Assembly (NCBI RefSeq): GCF_026659735.1
Contig: NZ_JANSKK010000001.1
Location: 1 to 64,000 of the forward strand
From: Staphylococcus pettenkoferi
GTDB lineage: Bacteria; Bacillota; Bacilli; Staphylococcales; Staphylococcaceae
Direction: 5' to 3'
DNA: 64,000 nt
Part shown: one piece after another, positions 33,257-42,659 of the stretch
Position numbering within the stretch: the first letter of the stretch is position 1
Layout of the letters: the number at the start of each line of letters is the position of its first letter
Notes under the pieces: model-generated
What the model was told of the DNA's origin: nothing
The model's database searches: none
What the model saw: the letters and a program-made list of their open reading frames with translations, nothing else
Program-made: the position numbers and the translations under genes

Positions 33257-35357
33257 GAGGAGGGAAGATACGAATATATTTAATTTCGTCCTTATAAAGC
33301 TCAACTATTTGATCTTCTTCACGGTTGAAATCACAGCTAACCAGTTCAGATTTAGGTGTGTTACTCAAACGCATATGCTTAAGGATCTCATCATCAATCA
33401 ACGTGTGTTGAAGTTGCTCTGGTAGCGCATCATCGATAAAGCCATGGTCACGGTTGAGCGTCTGTGTAAAGCGGAGTGACGCGCTATGATATGGATTAAT
33501 GAGTTTGAAACGCTGAACGTTTGTACTCAAGCGGCGCTGATTCAAGGTATTAAATAATAAGAGGTGGATCGTTTCGCCTTGTAAGCCGATTAAATAATTG
33601 GAATGAAAGTGTACCGTCGTGTTTACGAACGGTTTCAGAAATTGATAAATATGCGTAATGGGCTTCTGAATACCATGATGGTTGAGAAGGGCGACAGCTG
33701 AACGCGACGAACCTTTCAAATCGAAACTCACGCTAATCCCTCGTGCTAAGAGCTGACTTACGTAGGTAATCATTTCAGAAAGATGCACTTCAGTCGGATT
33801 ATGCGCATTAATAAATTGTAACTTCGTGATATGTTGATGTATCCATTGACCACTAGAAATATCCAGCACATGCGAAAGTGCATCGAAGTAGTCAATCGGT
33901 GTTTTGCAATGATGAAACGAAGAATGGAGTTCTTGTAGTAATGTCAACGTTTCACTTTGGTCAATACTAATGAAGTAATAGTCACAATTTAGCTGCTTCA
34001 AATCATCGGCTGCTTGTTTAATCCCCTCGACTTGTTTAAGCCAGTCTTCAAGTTTCAATGCAAATTGGATTTGAGGATAGCTTTTTCTCAAACTTTTAAT
34101 AGAACGTTCAATGTCACACTGCGCCATTTCGCTCGCATCATAAATCAGCATCAGCTTCACATGATGATTCGCTGATAGATAACTCGGCTTGTACAAGTAC
34201 AGTTGCGCAATGAGCGATTCCACACCTTGAACTTCTGCTGGTGTGTGTAAGGTAAGGGCGAAACCGATATTTTGATTAAAATGTTTATCGATATATTTTA
34301 ACAAGAGTGGTCGTTGTGCCTCGCTAAAGATAAGTGGTTGTGCTTCTTCAAGTATAATGTAAGGGTTTGTTAATGAAGAAAGTTGCATATTCTCTTCATT
34401 AATAAAGATTTGACTAAATAAATCGTTAAGGTCCTTAACATGGATGAATGTCTTAAATGATTGCGTTTCCTGTGCGTTTAGTGAACTTGTTAAATTGATC
34501 GTCGTATAGTTGAGCATTAACGGTTGTTCTGTAGCAGCGCGCTTTATGAACTCATGATATACATTTGGACGAACCTTACTCACGTGGATTGTCATATCTT
34601 TAGCAATCGCATGGCGTGACCGAAATTGATGTGGGGGTAGGCCTATCATCTCTTTGAAATGACGTGTAAAGTTATTAACTGTATGATACCCAAGTTGCTC
34701 AGCTACATGTGCTAATGAGTGTTTCTCAGAGAGCAGTGGTTGGAGCGAGAGTGCTACTTTCAAGCTTGAGATATAGTCTTTAAACGAGATGTGCAGTATT
34801 CTCTTAAATAGTAAAGAAATGTATGAGGACGACACGAAGAAAGCTTGAGAGATCTCTCCGATAGTCACGTTCTTCTCAGTACGGTCATTAATGTACTTTA
34901 TGATTTGATTAAGTGTGCTATGATTCGTTCGCACATGAGGAAGATAAGGATAATTGTAGTTAATGAGGGTTTCGCGCTTTAAGATAGACAACATCTCTTC
35001 AAGCAGTTTCTGATTAGAAGCTTGTTGATCCGTTTGTGGGCGAAACATCTTAAGAATTAAATATTTCAAATAGTCATGATTCTGTAGTAACGAATTATCG
35101 AGATAAGCATTCAGCAACTTTGGATAGATAGACAAGAGGTAATTTAGCGGAAGGGTTAACTCCACGACTTGTTGTCCTCGTTCAATTTGATATAAATCTC
35201 CGTGGTTAATGATGAGGATCTCTCCTTCATTAATATAAGCCGAACCATTTAAATAGTATTCTAATTCGCCGTCGAGAGAGAAATAGAGTTTGATGCAGTT
35301 CAGACATCGTTGTTGAGGTCTTTCAATGGTATCATGGATGTGTAAAGTAATTTCCAT
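33252..35357 (-). CDS. rsp: Large AraC-type regulator Rsp
   Basis: A 701-residue AraC/XylS-family regulator. An N-terminal cupin-like sensor (about 1-90, CLNCIKLYFSLDGELEYYLNG) precedes the double helix-turn-helix (about 150-260, ending NNFTRHFKEMIGLPPHQFR). A long C-terminal region of about 430 residues follows, with glycosidase-like barrel features. This size and order match Rsp of S. aureus (701 aa), which controls surface proteins, biofilm and toxin expression. The open frame is 21 codons longer, but ATG 35357 follows TAGGAGA. It is divergent from scrA. Its position near scrA, corA and gltT-like genes agrees with S. aureus gene order, as I recall. Confidence 0.85.
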   Translation of the reverse strand: MEITLHIHDTIERPQQRCLNCIKLYFSLDGELEYYLNGSAYINEGEILIINHGDLYQIERGQQVVELTLPLNYLLSIYPKLLNAYLDNSLLQNHDYLKYLILKMFRPQTDQQASNQKLLEEMLSILKRETLINYNYPYLPHVRTNHSTLNQIIKYINDRTEKNVTIGEISQAFFVSSSYISLLFKRILHISFKDYISSLKVALSLQPLLSEKHSLAHVAEQLGYHTVNNFTRHFKEMIGLPPHQFRSRHAIAKDMTIHVSKVRPNVYHEFIKRAATEQPLMLNYTTINLTSSLNAQETQSFKTFIHVKDLNDLFSQIFINEENMQLSSLTNPYIILEEAQPLIFSEAQRPLLLKYIDKHFNQNIGFALTLHTPAEVQGVESLIAQLYLYKPSYLSANHHVKLMLIYDASEMAQCDIERSIKSLRKSYPQIQFALKLEDWLKQVEGIKQAADDLKQLNCDYYFISIDQSETLTLLQELHSSFHHCKTPIDYFDALSHVLDISSGQWIHQHITKLQFINAHNPTEVHLSEMITYVSQLLARGISVSFDLKGSSRSAVALLNHHGIQKPITHIYQFLKPFVNTTVHFHSNYLIGLQGETIHLLLFNTLNQRRLSTNVQRFKLINPYHSASLRFTQTLNRDHGFIDDALPEQLQHTLIDDEILKHMRLSNTPKSELVSCDFNREEDQIVELYKDEIKYIRIFPPR

Positions 35358-35637
35358 ATTCTGTTCTCCTATTATAGTTATTCGGTTAAACTCAAGTGAA
35401 GTTAACTTATTATATAACATTTTTGAGTATTTCTTAATACTTAATGGCGATTTTTTTACTAAAAAGACTACTTAATTGCGCAAATTTGACTAAGCAGGTA
35501 AAAATGTTGGAGTGAAAGTTAAAATTACGAAAGGTTACCAGAAAAAATCAGCGCATTTTAAACAATGGCAGATTAAAATACCATGCTGCAATCCACAACT
35601 TGCGCACAAATCATTTGTGACAAAACTGAAAAAACAA

Positions 35638-35693
35638 TTGCTTTCACAATTGGAACCGGTTACAATCAAGATAAGAAGATTATGGAACCGGTT
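35638..35693 (+). promoter_or_regulatory. scrA promoter with twin CG-centred operators and a cre
   Basis: TTGCTT-N17-TACAAT forms a SigA promoter whose spacer holds GGAACCGGTT (35652-35661). A second GGAACCGGTT (35684-35693) lies 32 bp on, just before the ribosome site. These are LacI-type palindromes, probably for ScrR. The first also fits the CcpA site WTGNAANCGNWNNCW perfectly at 35650-35664; the second misses it by one base. Confidence 0.75.
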
Positions 35694-35712
35694 CTATAAA
35701 GGAGTGACAAAC

Positions 35713-37152
35713 ATGAGCTACAAACAATCAGCTAAAGAGATATTACAAGCAATCGGTGGGGAAGAGAACCTTGAAGCGATGGCCCACTGTGCGACACGTC
35801 TACGTCTCGTACTGAAAGATGAAAGTATCGTGGATGAGAAAGCGTTGGGAGAGATGGATGTCGTCAAAGGCACATTCTCCACTGGTGGACAATATCAAAT
35901 TATCGTAGGATCAGGCACGGTCAATAAGGTATTTGCAGAGCTAGAGAAACTCACAGGTAAGGAAGCATCCACGACTTCAGAAGTGAAAGATCAAGGCAAT
36001 CAACGTATGAATCCGTTACAACGTTTCGTGAAGATGTTATCTGATATCTTCGTACCGATTATTCCTGCTATCGTAGCGGGCGGTCTCTTAATGGGACTTA
36101 ACAATATATTGACAGCCCCAGGGTTATTCTACGATGGTAAGTCATTGATTGAGGTGCATGATCAGTTCAAAGGTCTCGCAGGAATGATTAACATCTTTGC
36201 GAATGCGCCGTTCACTTTACTTCCTATATTAATAGGATTTAGTGCGACCAAGCGCTTTGGAGGCAACCCATTCCTAGGTGCAGCTTTAGGTATGATACTC
36301 GTTCACCCAGAATTGATGAATGCCTACGAATATCCGAAAGCGATGGAAGCAGGTAAGGCGATTCCGCATTGGGATTTATTTGGCTTACATATCAATCAAG
36401 TAGGCTATCAAGGTCAAGTGCTACCGATGTTGGCAGCTTCCTATATCCTGGCGAAATTAGAACGTGGATTGCGTAAAGTTATTCCAACAGTACTCGATAA
36501 CTTACTGACACCATTGATCTCAATCTTCGTTACAGCCTTTGTCACTTTCTTATTCGTCGGTCCAATCACTCGTACACTCGGTTATTGGTTATCAGACGGT
36601 CTGACTTGGTTATACGATTTCGGTGGGGCAATCGGCGGACTGATCTTTGGTTTCTTCTACGCCCCAATTGTTATCACAGGTATGCACCACAGTTTCATCG
36701 CGATTGAGACACAATTGATTGCCGATAGTTCACAAACAGGCGGCTCATTTATCTTCCCTATCGCAACGATGTCTAACGTGGCGCAAGGTGCAGCCGCATT
36801 AGCCGCTTTCTTAATTGTGAAAGAGAACAAGAAATTGAAAGGGGTCGCATCTGCAGCAGGTATATCAGCCTTGCTCGGAATTACTGAACCTGCCATGTTT
36901 GGGGTTAACCTTAAACTTCGCTATCCATTTATCGGGGCGATCATTGGCTCAGCTTTAGGTGCCGCATACATTTCACTCTTTAAGGTGAAAGCGATCGCCT
37001 TAGGTACAGCAGGCTTGCCAGGATTTATTTCCATTAGCGCGAAACATCAAGGTTGGTTGCACTATGGTATAGGTATGATCATCGCCTTTGTTGCAGCATT
37101 TGCGATTACGTATATTCTTTCTCATCGTAAAAAGTACAAAGATGTCGCTTAA
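35713..37152 (+). CDS. scrA: Sucrose-type PTS permease, EIIBC
   Basis: A 479-residue phosphotransferase permease with an N-terminal EIIB domain (phosphocysteine in MAHCATRLRLVLKD, about residue 26) and a C-terminal EIIC channel with about ten helices (RFVKMLSDIFVPIIPAIVAGGL onward; GITEPAMFGVNLKLRYPF is the conserved loop). Size matches staphylococcal ScrA (about 480 aa), and it lacks a EIIA domain. The frame opens 67 codons earlier, but that stretch runs through the promoter and operators; ATG 35713 after AAAGGAGTG is right. As in S. xylosus, no sucrose-6-phosphate hydrolase gene is adjacent. Trehalose-type specificity is not fully excluded. Confidence 0.85.
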   Translation: MSYKQSAKEILQAIGGEENLEAMAHCATRLRLVLKDESIVDEKALGEMDVVKGTFSTGGQYQIIVGSGTVNKVFAELEKLTGKEASTTSEVKDQGNQRMNPLQRFVKMLSDIFVPIIPAIVAGGLLMGLNNILTAPGLFYDGKSLIEVHDQFKGLAGMINIFANAPFTLLPILIGFSATKRFGGNPFLGAALGMILVHPELMNAYEYPKAMEAGKAIPHWDLFGLHINQVGYQGQVLPMLAASYILAKLERGLRKVIPTVLDNLLTPLISIFVTAFVTFLFVGPITRTLGYWLSDGLTWLYDFGGAIGGLIFGFFYAPIVITGMHHSFIAIETQLIADSSQTGGSFIFPIATMSNVAQGAAALAAFLIVKENKKLKGVASAAGISALLGITEPAMFGVNLKLRYPFIGAIIGSALGAAYISLFKVKAIALGTAGLPGFISISAKHQGWLHYGIGMIIAFVAAFAITYILSHRKKYKDVA

Positions 37153-37213
37153 CAATGACATTCATTAAGTAACGTAAATAGATAGTAATAAAGTAAAATA
37201 TTGAGATAAAAAC

Positions 37214-37266
37214 AACGCGTTATTTCAGTTCTGTCAATCATGCAGAATAGTGAAATAACGCGTTTT
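37214..37266. terminator. Terminator between scrA and corA
   Basis: Perfect 14-bp arms AACGCGTTATTTCA (37214-37227) and complement (37251-37264), then TTTTT; A-run upstream makes it usable by convergent corA. Confidence 0.9.
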
Positions 37267-37286
37267 TATAATGATGAAGTAACTGG

Positions 37287-38228
37287 CTAGAACTTTCGTT
37301 TCTTCCATAAAAGCGTACCGACGATCGTAACCAGGATAAGTGACACTCCAATAATGATGAGCCATGACACGTAGCTATGGTCGTCGATAGGTAACGGCAC
37401 GTTCATTCCAAAGAAACTAAAGACGAGTGTCGGTAAAGTTAGGAAGACAGTAAAGAGTGTTAACGTCTTCATCGTATTATTCATTTCATTAGAAAGTAAT
37501 GACGAGTAAGATGTCGTAATACTTTCAAGGATATTCGTATAGAGCTCTGTCGTTTCAATGGCTTGATTGTTCTCAATAACTAAGTCTTCAAGAAGTTCTT
37601 CATCTTCCTCGTAACGATGCATAGCAGGTAGACGGAACAACTTCTTAATAATATTATCGTTCCCTTTTAACGCAGCCAAGAAGTAAACCAAACTCTTCTC
37701 GACTTCCATCAAATTGTAAAGTTGTTTGTTCGTCACATTATTCTTCAAACGTTTCTCGATACGTAAACGAGACTTATTGAGCAGGCGCAAATTACGATTA
37801 TAGTGATTCGCAATCGTCAGTAGGATATTGAGCGCGAACTGACTGCGATATTTCAGGTTGATTTCACTATCGAAGCGGGCAAAGTTCTCCAGAAACTCAT
37901 TGTCTGTATCACAAACAGTGAACATACGTTTATTTCCAATAATAATGCCGAGGGGTTGAGTGATAAAAGACAAGACTTTCAAGTTAGAGCTATTGACTAC
38001 TGGTAAGTCGATGATAATCAACGAATAGCCTGTTTCATCGTCATATTCAATACGTGCACTTTCTTCAGAATCCAGTGGGTCACGTAAGAAATCCTCAGGA
38101 ACATTAAACTGTTCGATGAGTTGATCGACCTCTTCACGCTCAGGTTCAATCACGTTGATCCAATCCGGATTCTGATTTAACGTTGTTTCAGTAATCTCAG
38201 TGGGTGTTTGTGTATATGCTGTAATCAT
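37287..38228 (-). CDS. corA: CorA-family divalent cation transporter
   Basis: A 313-residue CorA-type Mg2+/Co2+ channel. The large cytoplasmic N-terminal domain includes WINVIEPEREEVDQLIEQ and a long helical stalk (about 150-245). Two C-terminal helices are joined by the universal GMN motif, seen as SFFGMNVPLP, followed by a second helix and a basic end (WKKRKF). The open frame begins at TTG 38240, but that abuts the AAAGGA site, so ATG 38228 is taken. Staphylococci often carry more than one CorA. Neighbouring genes give no further clue. Confidence 0.9.
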   Translation of the reverse strand: MITAYTQTPTEITETTLNQNPDWINVIEPEREEVDQLIEQFNVPEDFLRDPLDSEESARIEYDDETGYSLIIIDLPVVNSSNLKVLSFITQPLGIIIGNKRMFTVCDTDNEFLENFARFDSEINLKYRSQFALNILLTIANHYNRNLRLLNKSRLRIEKRLKNNVTNKQLYNLMEVEKSLVYFLAALKGNDNIIKKLFRLPAMHRYEEDEELLEDLVIENNQAIETTELYTNILESITTSYSSLLSNEMNNTMKTLTLFTVFLTLPTLVFSFFGMNVPLPIDDHSYVSWLIIIGVSLILVTIVGTLLWKKRKF

Positions 38229-38296
38229 CAGTGACAGCAATCCTTTCTTATGTTAACTACTTTATTAATATTATCTAATAATGAGTCGTGTGACAA

Positions 38297-38914
38297 CTAT
38301 TTATTTCGATAATCTGAATGCTCGCTGGCCATAAGACGAAGCGGTCCATTGTAAACGATCTTAAACAAATACTCGACGACGAGATCCGCACTAGGTGGAT
38401 TGTCATCTCGAACCCAGTGTTTGATGAAAGAAATCGTCGCACCAGCCACATAACTATGGAAATAACTCTTCGGTACACCCGAGATCATATCTTGCTGGGT
38501 GATGTGTTTATCCATATTCTTAAACATCGTCTCTCTAATCTTCTCCTCAATTCGTGTCGTATGTCCAATGTTGAGTACGACGCGGTAGAATTCAAGATTA
38601 TCGCCTATATAATAGAGAATATTGCGCAATATCTTAGTGGCGAACTCACGTGCAAATGTTTCAGCATCGATATGAGGGGTAAGAAACAAATCGTAATCTA
38701 GGGATTGTGAGAGACGTTCGATATATTCGTCTTCGATTTGTTCGAGCAGGTCATATTTATCTAGATAATGTAAATAGAAAGTGCCTCGATTGATATCCGC
38801 GCTTTCTGTAATATCTTTAATCGTAATCTTCTCAAGCGTTTTATGTTTCAATAAATCGATTAAAGCATATTTAATGGCCTCTTTCGTCTTACGGATACGT
38901 CGATCTTCTGTCAT
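38297..38914 (-). CDS. TetR-family repressor, divergent from yhgE
   Basis: A 205-residue TetR-type regulator. The N-terminal helix-turn-helix spans about residues 8-55, with ITIKDITESADINRGTFYLHYLDKYDLLEQ as its recognition region. The C-terminal ligand domain is hydrophobic and ends with the family-like YLFKIVYNGPLRLM, as in DhaS/YxbF-type members. ATG 38914 follows AAGAAGGG. The gene is divergent from the YhgE/Pip gene. Two near-identical operator-like palindromes lie in the shared 170 bp, so it probably represses that gene and itself. Confidence 0.88.
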   Translation of the reverse strand: MTEDRRIRKTKEAIKYALIDLLKHKTLEKITIKDITESADINRGTFYLHYLDKYDLLEQIEDEYIERLSQSLDYDLFLTPHIDAETFAREFATKILRNILYYIGDNLEFYRVVLNIGHTTRIEEKIRETMFKNMDKHITQQDMISGVPKSYFHSYVAGATISFIKHWVRDDNPPSADLVVEYLFKIVYNGPLRLMASEHSDYRNK

Positions 38915-38954
38915 AATAGCCCTTCTTTATAAGAATTTTTCGAGTAAATGAACA

Positions 38955-39064
38955 ATATCCAACACAATGTTGATTAATGTACATATCGGTGTTTATTGCA
39001 TATTGTAATCTCTTTTACAGCTATTATAATAGACAACGTAATTGATATTCAACACAATGTTTAA
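38955..39064 (+). promoter_or_regulatory. Twin TetR operators and yhgE promoter
   Basis: ATATCCAACACAATGTTGATTAA (38955-38977) recurs as ATATTCAACACAATGTTTAATAA (39045-39067); the core CAACACAATGTTG is palindromic. Between them is TTGTAA-N16-TATAAT (39003-39030). The downstream copy lies just past the expected start point, the upstream one near the tetR start. Confidence 0.7.
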
Positions 39065-39083
39065 TAAAAGGAGGGCGACAGTG

Positions 39084-40373
39084 ATGAATATTTTAAAAAG
39101 TAAATTCTTATGGTTAGCACCCATTGTTATATTAGTAATCTTAGGCATCTTTGCCTTAGCATTCTACCCAGCTTTTAACCCTAAACCTAAAGACTTACCT
39201 ATCGCAATCGTGAATCATGATAAAGGGACTACAATTCAAGATAAAGAGATAAAAATCGGGGACAAACTTGAAGATAAATTAACTGATAGCGATTCAGACA
39301 CAGTCAAATGGACAAGTGTCGACAGTGAGAAAAAAGCGAAAAACGGCTTAGAAGATCAAAAATATTACGGTATGATCGTACTTGAAAAAGATTTCTCTAA
39401 ACACGCAATGAGCAAAACTCAAAAAGTCATCATGGACGCGAAAAAACAAGAAATGCAAGATAAAGTGAAATCTGGAGATATTCCAGCAGACAAAGCGAAA
39501 CAAATGAAAGAAAAAATGCAACAACAAGGTGGCAATAACGACATCAAAGTTGAAAAAGCAAAAGTGTACACAACTGTGAATGACGGTGCCAACAAACAAG
39601 CATCTCAAATCGCAACACAAGTGCTCAGTGGTGTAGGTGACAACATCAACAAACAAATCACACAACAAGCAACAAGTACACTTGCGAAACAAGATGTGAA
39701 AGTATCACCTCAAGACATCAATGACTTAACAACTCCAGTGAAAGTCAAAGATCACAAAATGCATGAAGTGAAAGATCATCAAGGTGGCGGTAACGCACCA
39801 TTCTTAATGTTCATGCCAGTATGGATGAGCTCAATCTTAGCTTCAGTATTATTATTCTATGCATTCAGAACTACTAACAACGTTTCAATTGGTAGTCGTA
39901 TTAAAGCATCATTAGTACAAATGCTCTTCGCAGTCATCACTGCGTTTGTAGGTGGCTTTGGCTATGTATACTTCATGTCAGGTGTGCTAGGATTTGATTT
40001 CCCTAACACTGCACGCATGGCACTATTCATTTCACTAACTATCCTTGGTTTCATCGCGCTAGTGCTTGGAAGCATGACATTGCTTACTATGGCAGTGGTA
40101 CCAATCTTCTTCCTAGCAATGTTCTTCAGCATTCAACTCGTGATGTTCCCAACAGAAATGTTACCTAAGTTCTATCAAAAATATATCGTGAGCTGGAATC
40201 CATTCACGCATTACGCAACATCAGTTAGAGATATTCTCTATATGAACCATCACATTACATTTAATGGTACAATGTGGATGCTCATCAGCTTCATGATCTA
40301 CGGTGTTGTTGCAATTCTCGTTGCAACTATTGTTAAAAAACACAGCGACAAACGTACAGAAATTCCATCTTAA
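39084..40373 (+). CDS. YhgE/Pip-type ABC-2 membrane protein
   Basis: A 429-residue membrane protein of the YhgE/Pip (ABC-2-like, DUF3533) type. One N-terminal helix is followed by a large extracellular hydrophilic domain (about 35-245, with IAIVNHDKGTTIQDKEIKIGDKL and a Gln/Lys-rich helical section). Five C-terminal helices follow, ending in a basic tail. ATG 39084, 8 bp after AGGAGGG, is chosen over earlier in-frame codons that overlap the operator. The gene is divergent from its probable TetR repressor. Homologs act as drug or lipid export partners or phage receptors. No ATPase gene is adjacent. Confidence 0.8.
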   Translation: MNILKSKFLWLAPIVILVILGIFALAFYPAFNPKPKDLPIAIVNHDKGTTIQDKEIKIGDKLEDKLTDSDSDTVKWTSVDSEKKAKNGLEDQKYYGMIVLEKDFSKHAMSKTQKVIMDAKKQEMQDKVKSGDIPADKAKQMKEKMQQQGGNNDIKVEKAKVYTTVNDGANKQASQIATQVLSGVGDNINKQITQQATSTLAKQDVKVSPQDINDLTTPVKVKDHKMHEVKDHQGGGNAPFLMFMPVWMSSILASVLLFYAFRTTNNVSIGSRIKASLVQMLFAVITAFVGGFGYVYFMSGVLGFDFPNTARMALFISLTILGFIALVLGSMTLLTMAVVPIFFLAMFFSIQLVMFPTEMLPKFYQKYIVSWNPFTHYATSVRDILYMNHHITFNGTMWMLISFMIYGVVAILVATIVKKHSDKRTEIPS

Positions 40374-40404
40374 TAAGTGGAATAGTGCGATTTCGGGACG
40401 AGGA

Positions 40405-40436
40405 AACGCTTCTCTCTTTGGAGGGGAGCGTTTTTT
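40405..40436 (+). terminator. Terminator of yhgE
   Basis: AACGCTTCTC pairs with GGGGAGCGTT (40405-40414 and 40423-40432) and six T follow. The next ~330 bp up to ycnJ contain no supported gene; AT-rich sequence near 40700-40760 presumably holds the ycnJ promoter. Confidence 0.8.
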
Positions 40437-40769
40437 ATGTTTGGATGTATTTTAAGGGGAGCGCGAGTTCCGTTGAGGAGCTAAAGGTGGATGACATTCT
40501 GAGCACGATCCAATTTACTGAGTGCGTGTTCAATGGGAGCGATATATGACTATCCTTTTTAGACTACACATATCAATGAAACTTTCACAACTCTACACCC
40601 CTCATTTCATCCTATATAATAGAAGAAACACGTCACACTTTTACCTAAACTAGTAAGCAACCTAACCTTACAGATGTGGACAATCAATGACAAATTAGAA
40701 TTATTATTGTGTTAGGTACACCAATTTAATATCATTGAACAATGACATATTATCACTAGGAGGATTGCG

Positions 40770-42023
40770 ATGAGATGGATAGTTACACATATACATAAAA
40801 TGACACTCGTTCTCATCTTGGGTCTCATCATTACATTATTAAGCGTGTCGCAACCCGTGTCTGCCCACGCGACACTCGAACAAGTGCAGCCTGATAAAGA
40901 TGCAGTAGTGAAACAATCACTAGAGAAGATTACGATGACCTTCAACGAACCGGTGCATACGAAACACTCGGGTATTACACTTTATGATGATAAAGGTAAA
41001 GAACTTGTGCAACTCGAGCCTAACGAAACAGGATCATCGAAGAAATTAACGTTTAACGTTGATCATTTAGATAAAGGAACACATCAAGTGAAGTGGCATG
41101 CCATTTCAGCCGATGGGCATGAAGTTGGCAATAGTTACAATTTCTCAGTGAAAGAGAAGACAGCTGACAAGGTTGACACGATACCACCTTGGTACGCACA
41201 ACCGAGCGTATGGTTTGGACTCGTACGCTATCTTGCAGAAGGTAGTGTGATTGTGTGCGTAGGACTTTATCTCGTGAACCTACTCGCACGACGTCGGGGT
41301 TTACGCAGTTATTCCATCTTACCTCAACAACCTGCCGTTGCATGGTGCGCCATGATGATGATGGGCTTAAGTGCATTACTCTACATGATGACACTATCTT
41401 CAGACGTCGTTCAAGATTTGATTTCCTTGAACAAAGCCACGTTGATGCAATCACCCTTTATACTGTCAGCTATCGCTATCATCGTCTTCCTATACTTATG
41501 GACACTAAGACACATGCACCAAAGTTGGTATACACTCGTACCACTTGTCATTCTTATTGCACTCAGTATGTCGGGTCATGCGTGGAATCAGCATATCGCA
41601 TTATGGTCGATTGCCATTCGTGTATGCCATTTATTAGGCATGTCATTATGGTTAGGAGCGCTCGTGTACTTGGTCATTGATGCGTGCCAGTCTACACATC
41701 GACAATCTGTGCCTCAAGTGAGAGCATTTTTATTCAAACTCAATATGAGCGCAGTTGCACTTCTCATCGCTTCAGGCGTACTCATGTTCTTTGACCAAAC
41801 GCATCTCTCTGTCTTATGGACTGAAGTTCAAACGTGGAGTTTATTACTGATTGGTAAAATTATTCTTACTATCTTAATGATGGCACTTGGCTTGTACCAA
41901 ACGGTTCGCGCACTAGGCGCACAAGGTCGAGCAAAGAAAGGGCAGTTATATGTTGAACTCACTGTAGGCATCGTGCTCATCTTACTCGGTGTCATTATGA
42001 GTCAAATAAATATTCCAACTTAA
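40770..42023 (+). CDS. ycnJ: CopC-CopD fusion copper uptake protein (YcnJ-like)
   Basis: A 417-residue two-domain copper protein. A signal sequence (1-32, cleavage after SA) leaves an N-terminal histidine (His33) at the start of a CopC domain (about 33-128). Its second histidine lies in HAISADGHEVGNSYNF; together they fit the Cu(II) brace site. The rest is a CopD-type membrane domain with about eight helices (LLGMSLWLGALVYL and others). In Bacillus subtilis, YcnJ imports copper. ATG 40770 follows AGGAGG. ycnI follows 12 bp later, so both are in one operon. Confidence 0.9.
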   Translation: MRWIVTHIHKMTLVLILGLIITLLSVSQPVSAHATLEQVQPDKDAVVKQSLEKITMTFNEPVHTKHSGITLYDDKGKELVQLEPNETGSSKKLTFNVDHLDKGTHQVKWHAISADGHEVGNSYNFSVKEKTADKVDTIPPWYAQPSVWFGLVRYLAEGSVIVCVGLYLVNLLARRRGLRSYSILPQQPAVAWCAMMMMGLSALLYMMTLSSDVVQDLISLNKATLMQSPFILSAIAIIVFLYLWTLRHMHQSWYTLVPLVILIALSMSGHAWNQHIALWSIAIRVCHLLGMSLWLGALVYLVIDACQSTHRQSVPQVRAFLFKLNMSAVALLIASGVLMFFDQTHLSVLWTEVQTWSLLLIGKIILTILMMALGLYQTVRALGAQGRAKKGQLYVELTVGIVLILLGVIMSQINIPT

Positions 42024-42035
42024 AGGAGGATTAAG

Positions 42036-42626
42036 ATGTTACGTAAAATTATTGCGACAATCATTACAGGCGTTATCGCATTAAGTCTCATATCCGTGGC
42101 ACAAGCTCACGTTACTTTGAACCCTGATACGAGTGAACCAGGGTCTTATGAAAAATATGATGTGCGTGTACCTGTAGAAAAAGATGCGAATACGACAAAG
42201 ATTGAACTCAAAGTTCCTAAAGGTGTCGAAGTTGTAGGGGTAGCACCTGATGCGACATTCGACCATCATTTTACGAAAGATAAAAAAGGTAATATTAAGA
42301 AAATCACGTGGACAGCGAAGAAAGATGGTATCGGCCCGAATGAATTTATCGATTTACCGATACAAGTTGCCAACCCTGACAAAGAAGGCGAGTTTAGCTG
42401 GAAAGCCTATCAAACTTATGACAATGGCGATGTAGTGAAATGGACTGGTGGCGAAGATGCTGAGACACCTGCACCAGTAACGAAAGTGAAGAAAGGTGCA
42501 GCGCAGGACGATAACGGTGACGATGATGCGAAAGCAGATCACGCACCAGTAAGTCTATGGATTCTTTCCATTGTGGCAATTATCTTGTCCCTCGTTGCAA
42601 TTTTTAAGAAATCACGCAAATCATGA
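42036..42626 (+). CDS. ycnI: YcnI-type (DUF1775) copper-binding protein
   Basis: A 196-residue extracytoplasmic protein. The signal peptide is removed after AQA (24), leaving His25 as the mature N-terminus, the residue that binds Cu(II) in Bacillus YcnI. The DUF1775 body runs to about residue 145 (HVTLNPDTSEPGSYEKYDVRVP, FIDLPIQVANPD). It is followed by an acidic linker and a C-terminal membrane anchor with a basic end (FKKSRKS). It is cotranscribed with ycnJ and probably delivers copper to it. Confidence 0.9.
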   Translation: MLRKIIATIITGVIALSLISVAQAHVTLNPDTSEPGSYEKYDVRVPVEKDANTTKIELKVPKGVEVVGVAPDATFDHHFTKDKKGNIKKITWTAKKDGIGPNEFIDLPIQVANPDKEGEFSWKAYQTYDNGDVVKWTGGEDAETPAPVTKVKKGAAQDDNGDDDAKADHAPVSLWILSIVAIILSLVAIFKKSRKS

Positions 42627-42659
42627 TAGAATAGAAGTGATAGAGAAAGGTGAGAAGCG

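Noticed and set aside
35512..35712. 67-codon N-terminal extension of scrA
   Set aside because: It crosses the promoter, both operators and the ribosome site, and ScrA proteins are about 480 residues without it.
41255..41680. 141-codon ORF in another frame inside ycnJ
   Set aside because: Lies wholly within the well-supported ycnJ gene, with no ribosome site or family resemblance; a shadow of biased codon use.
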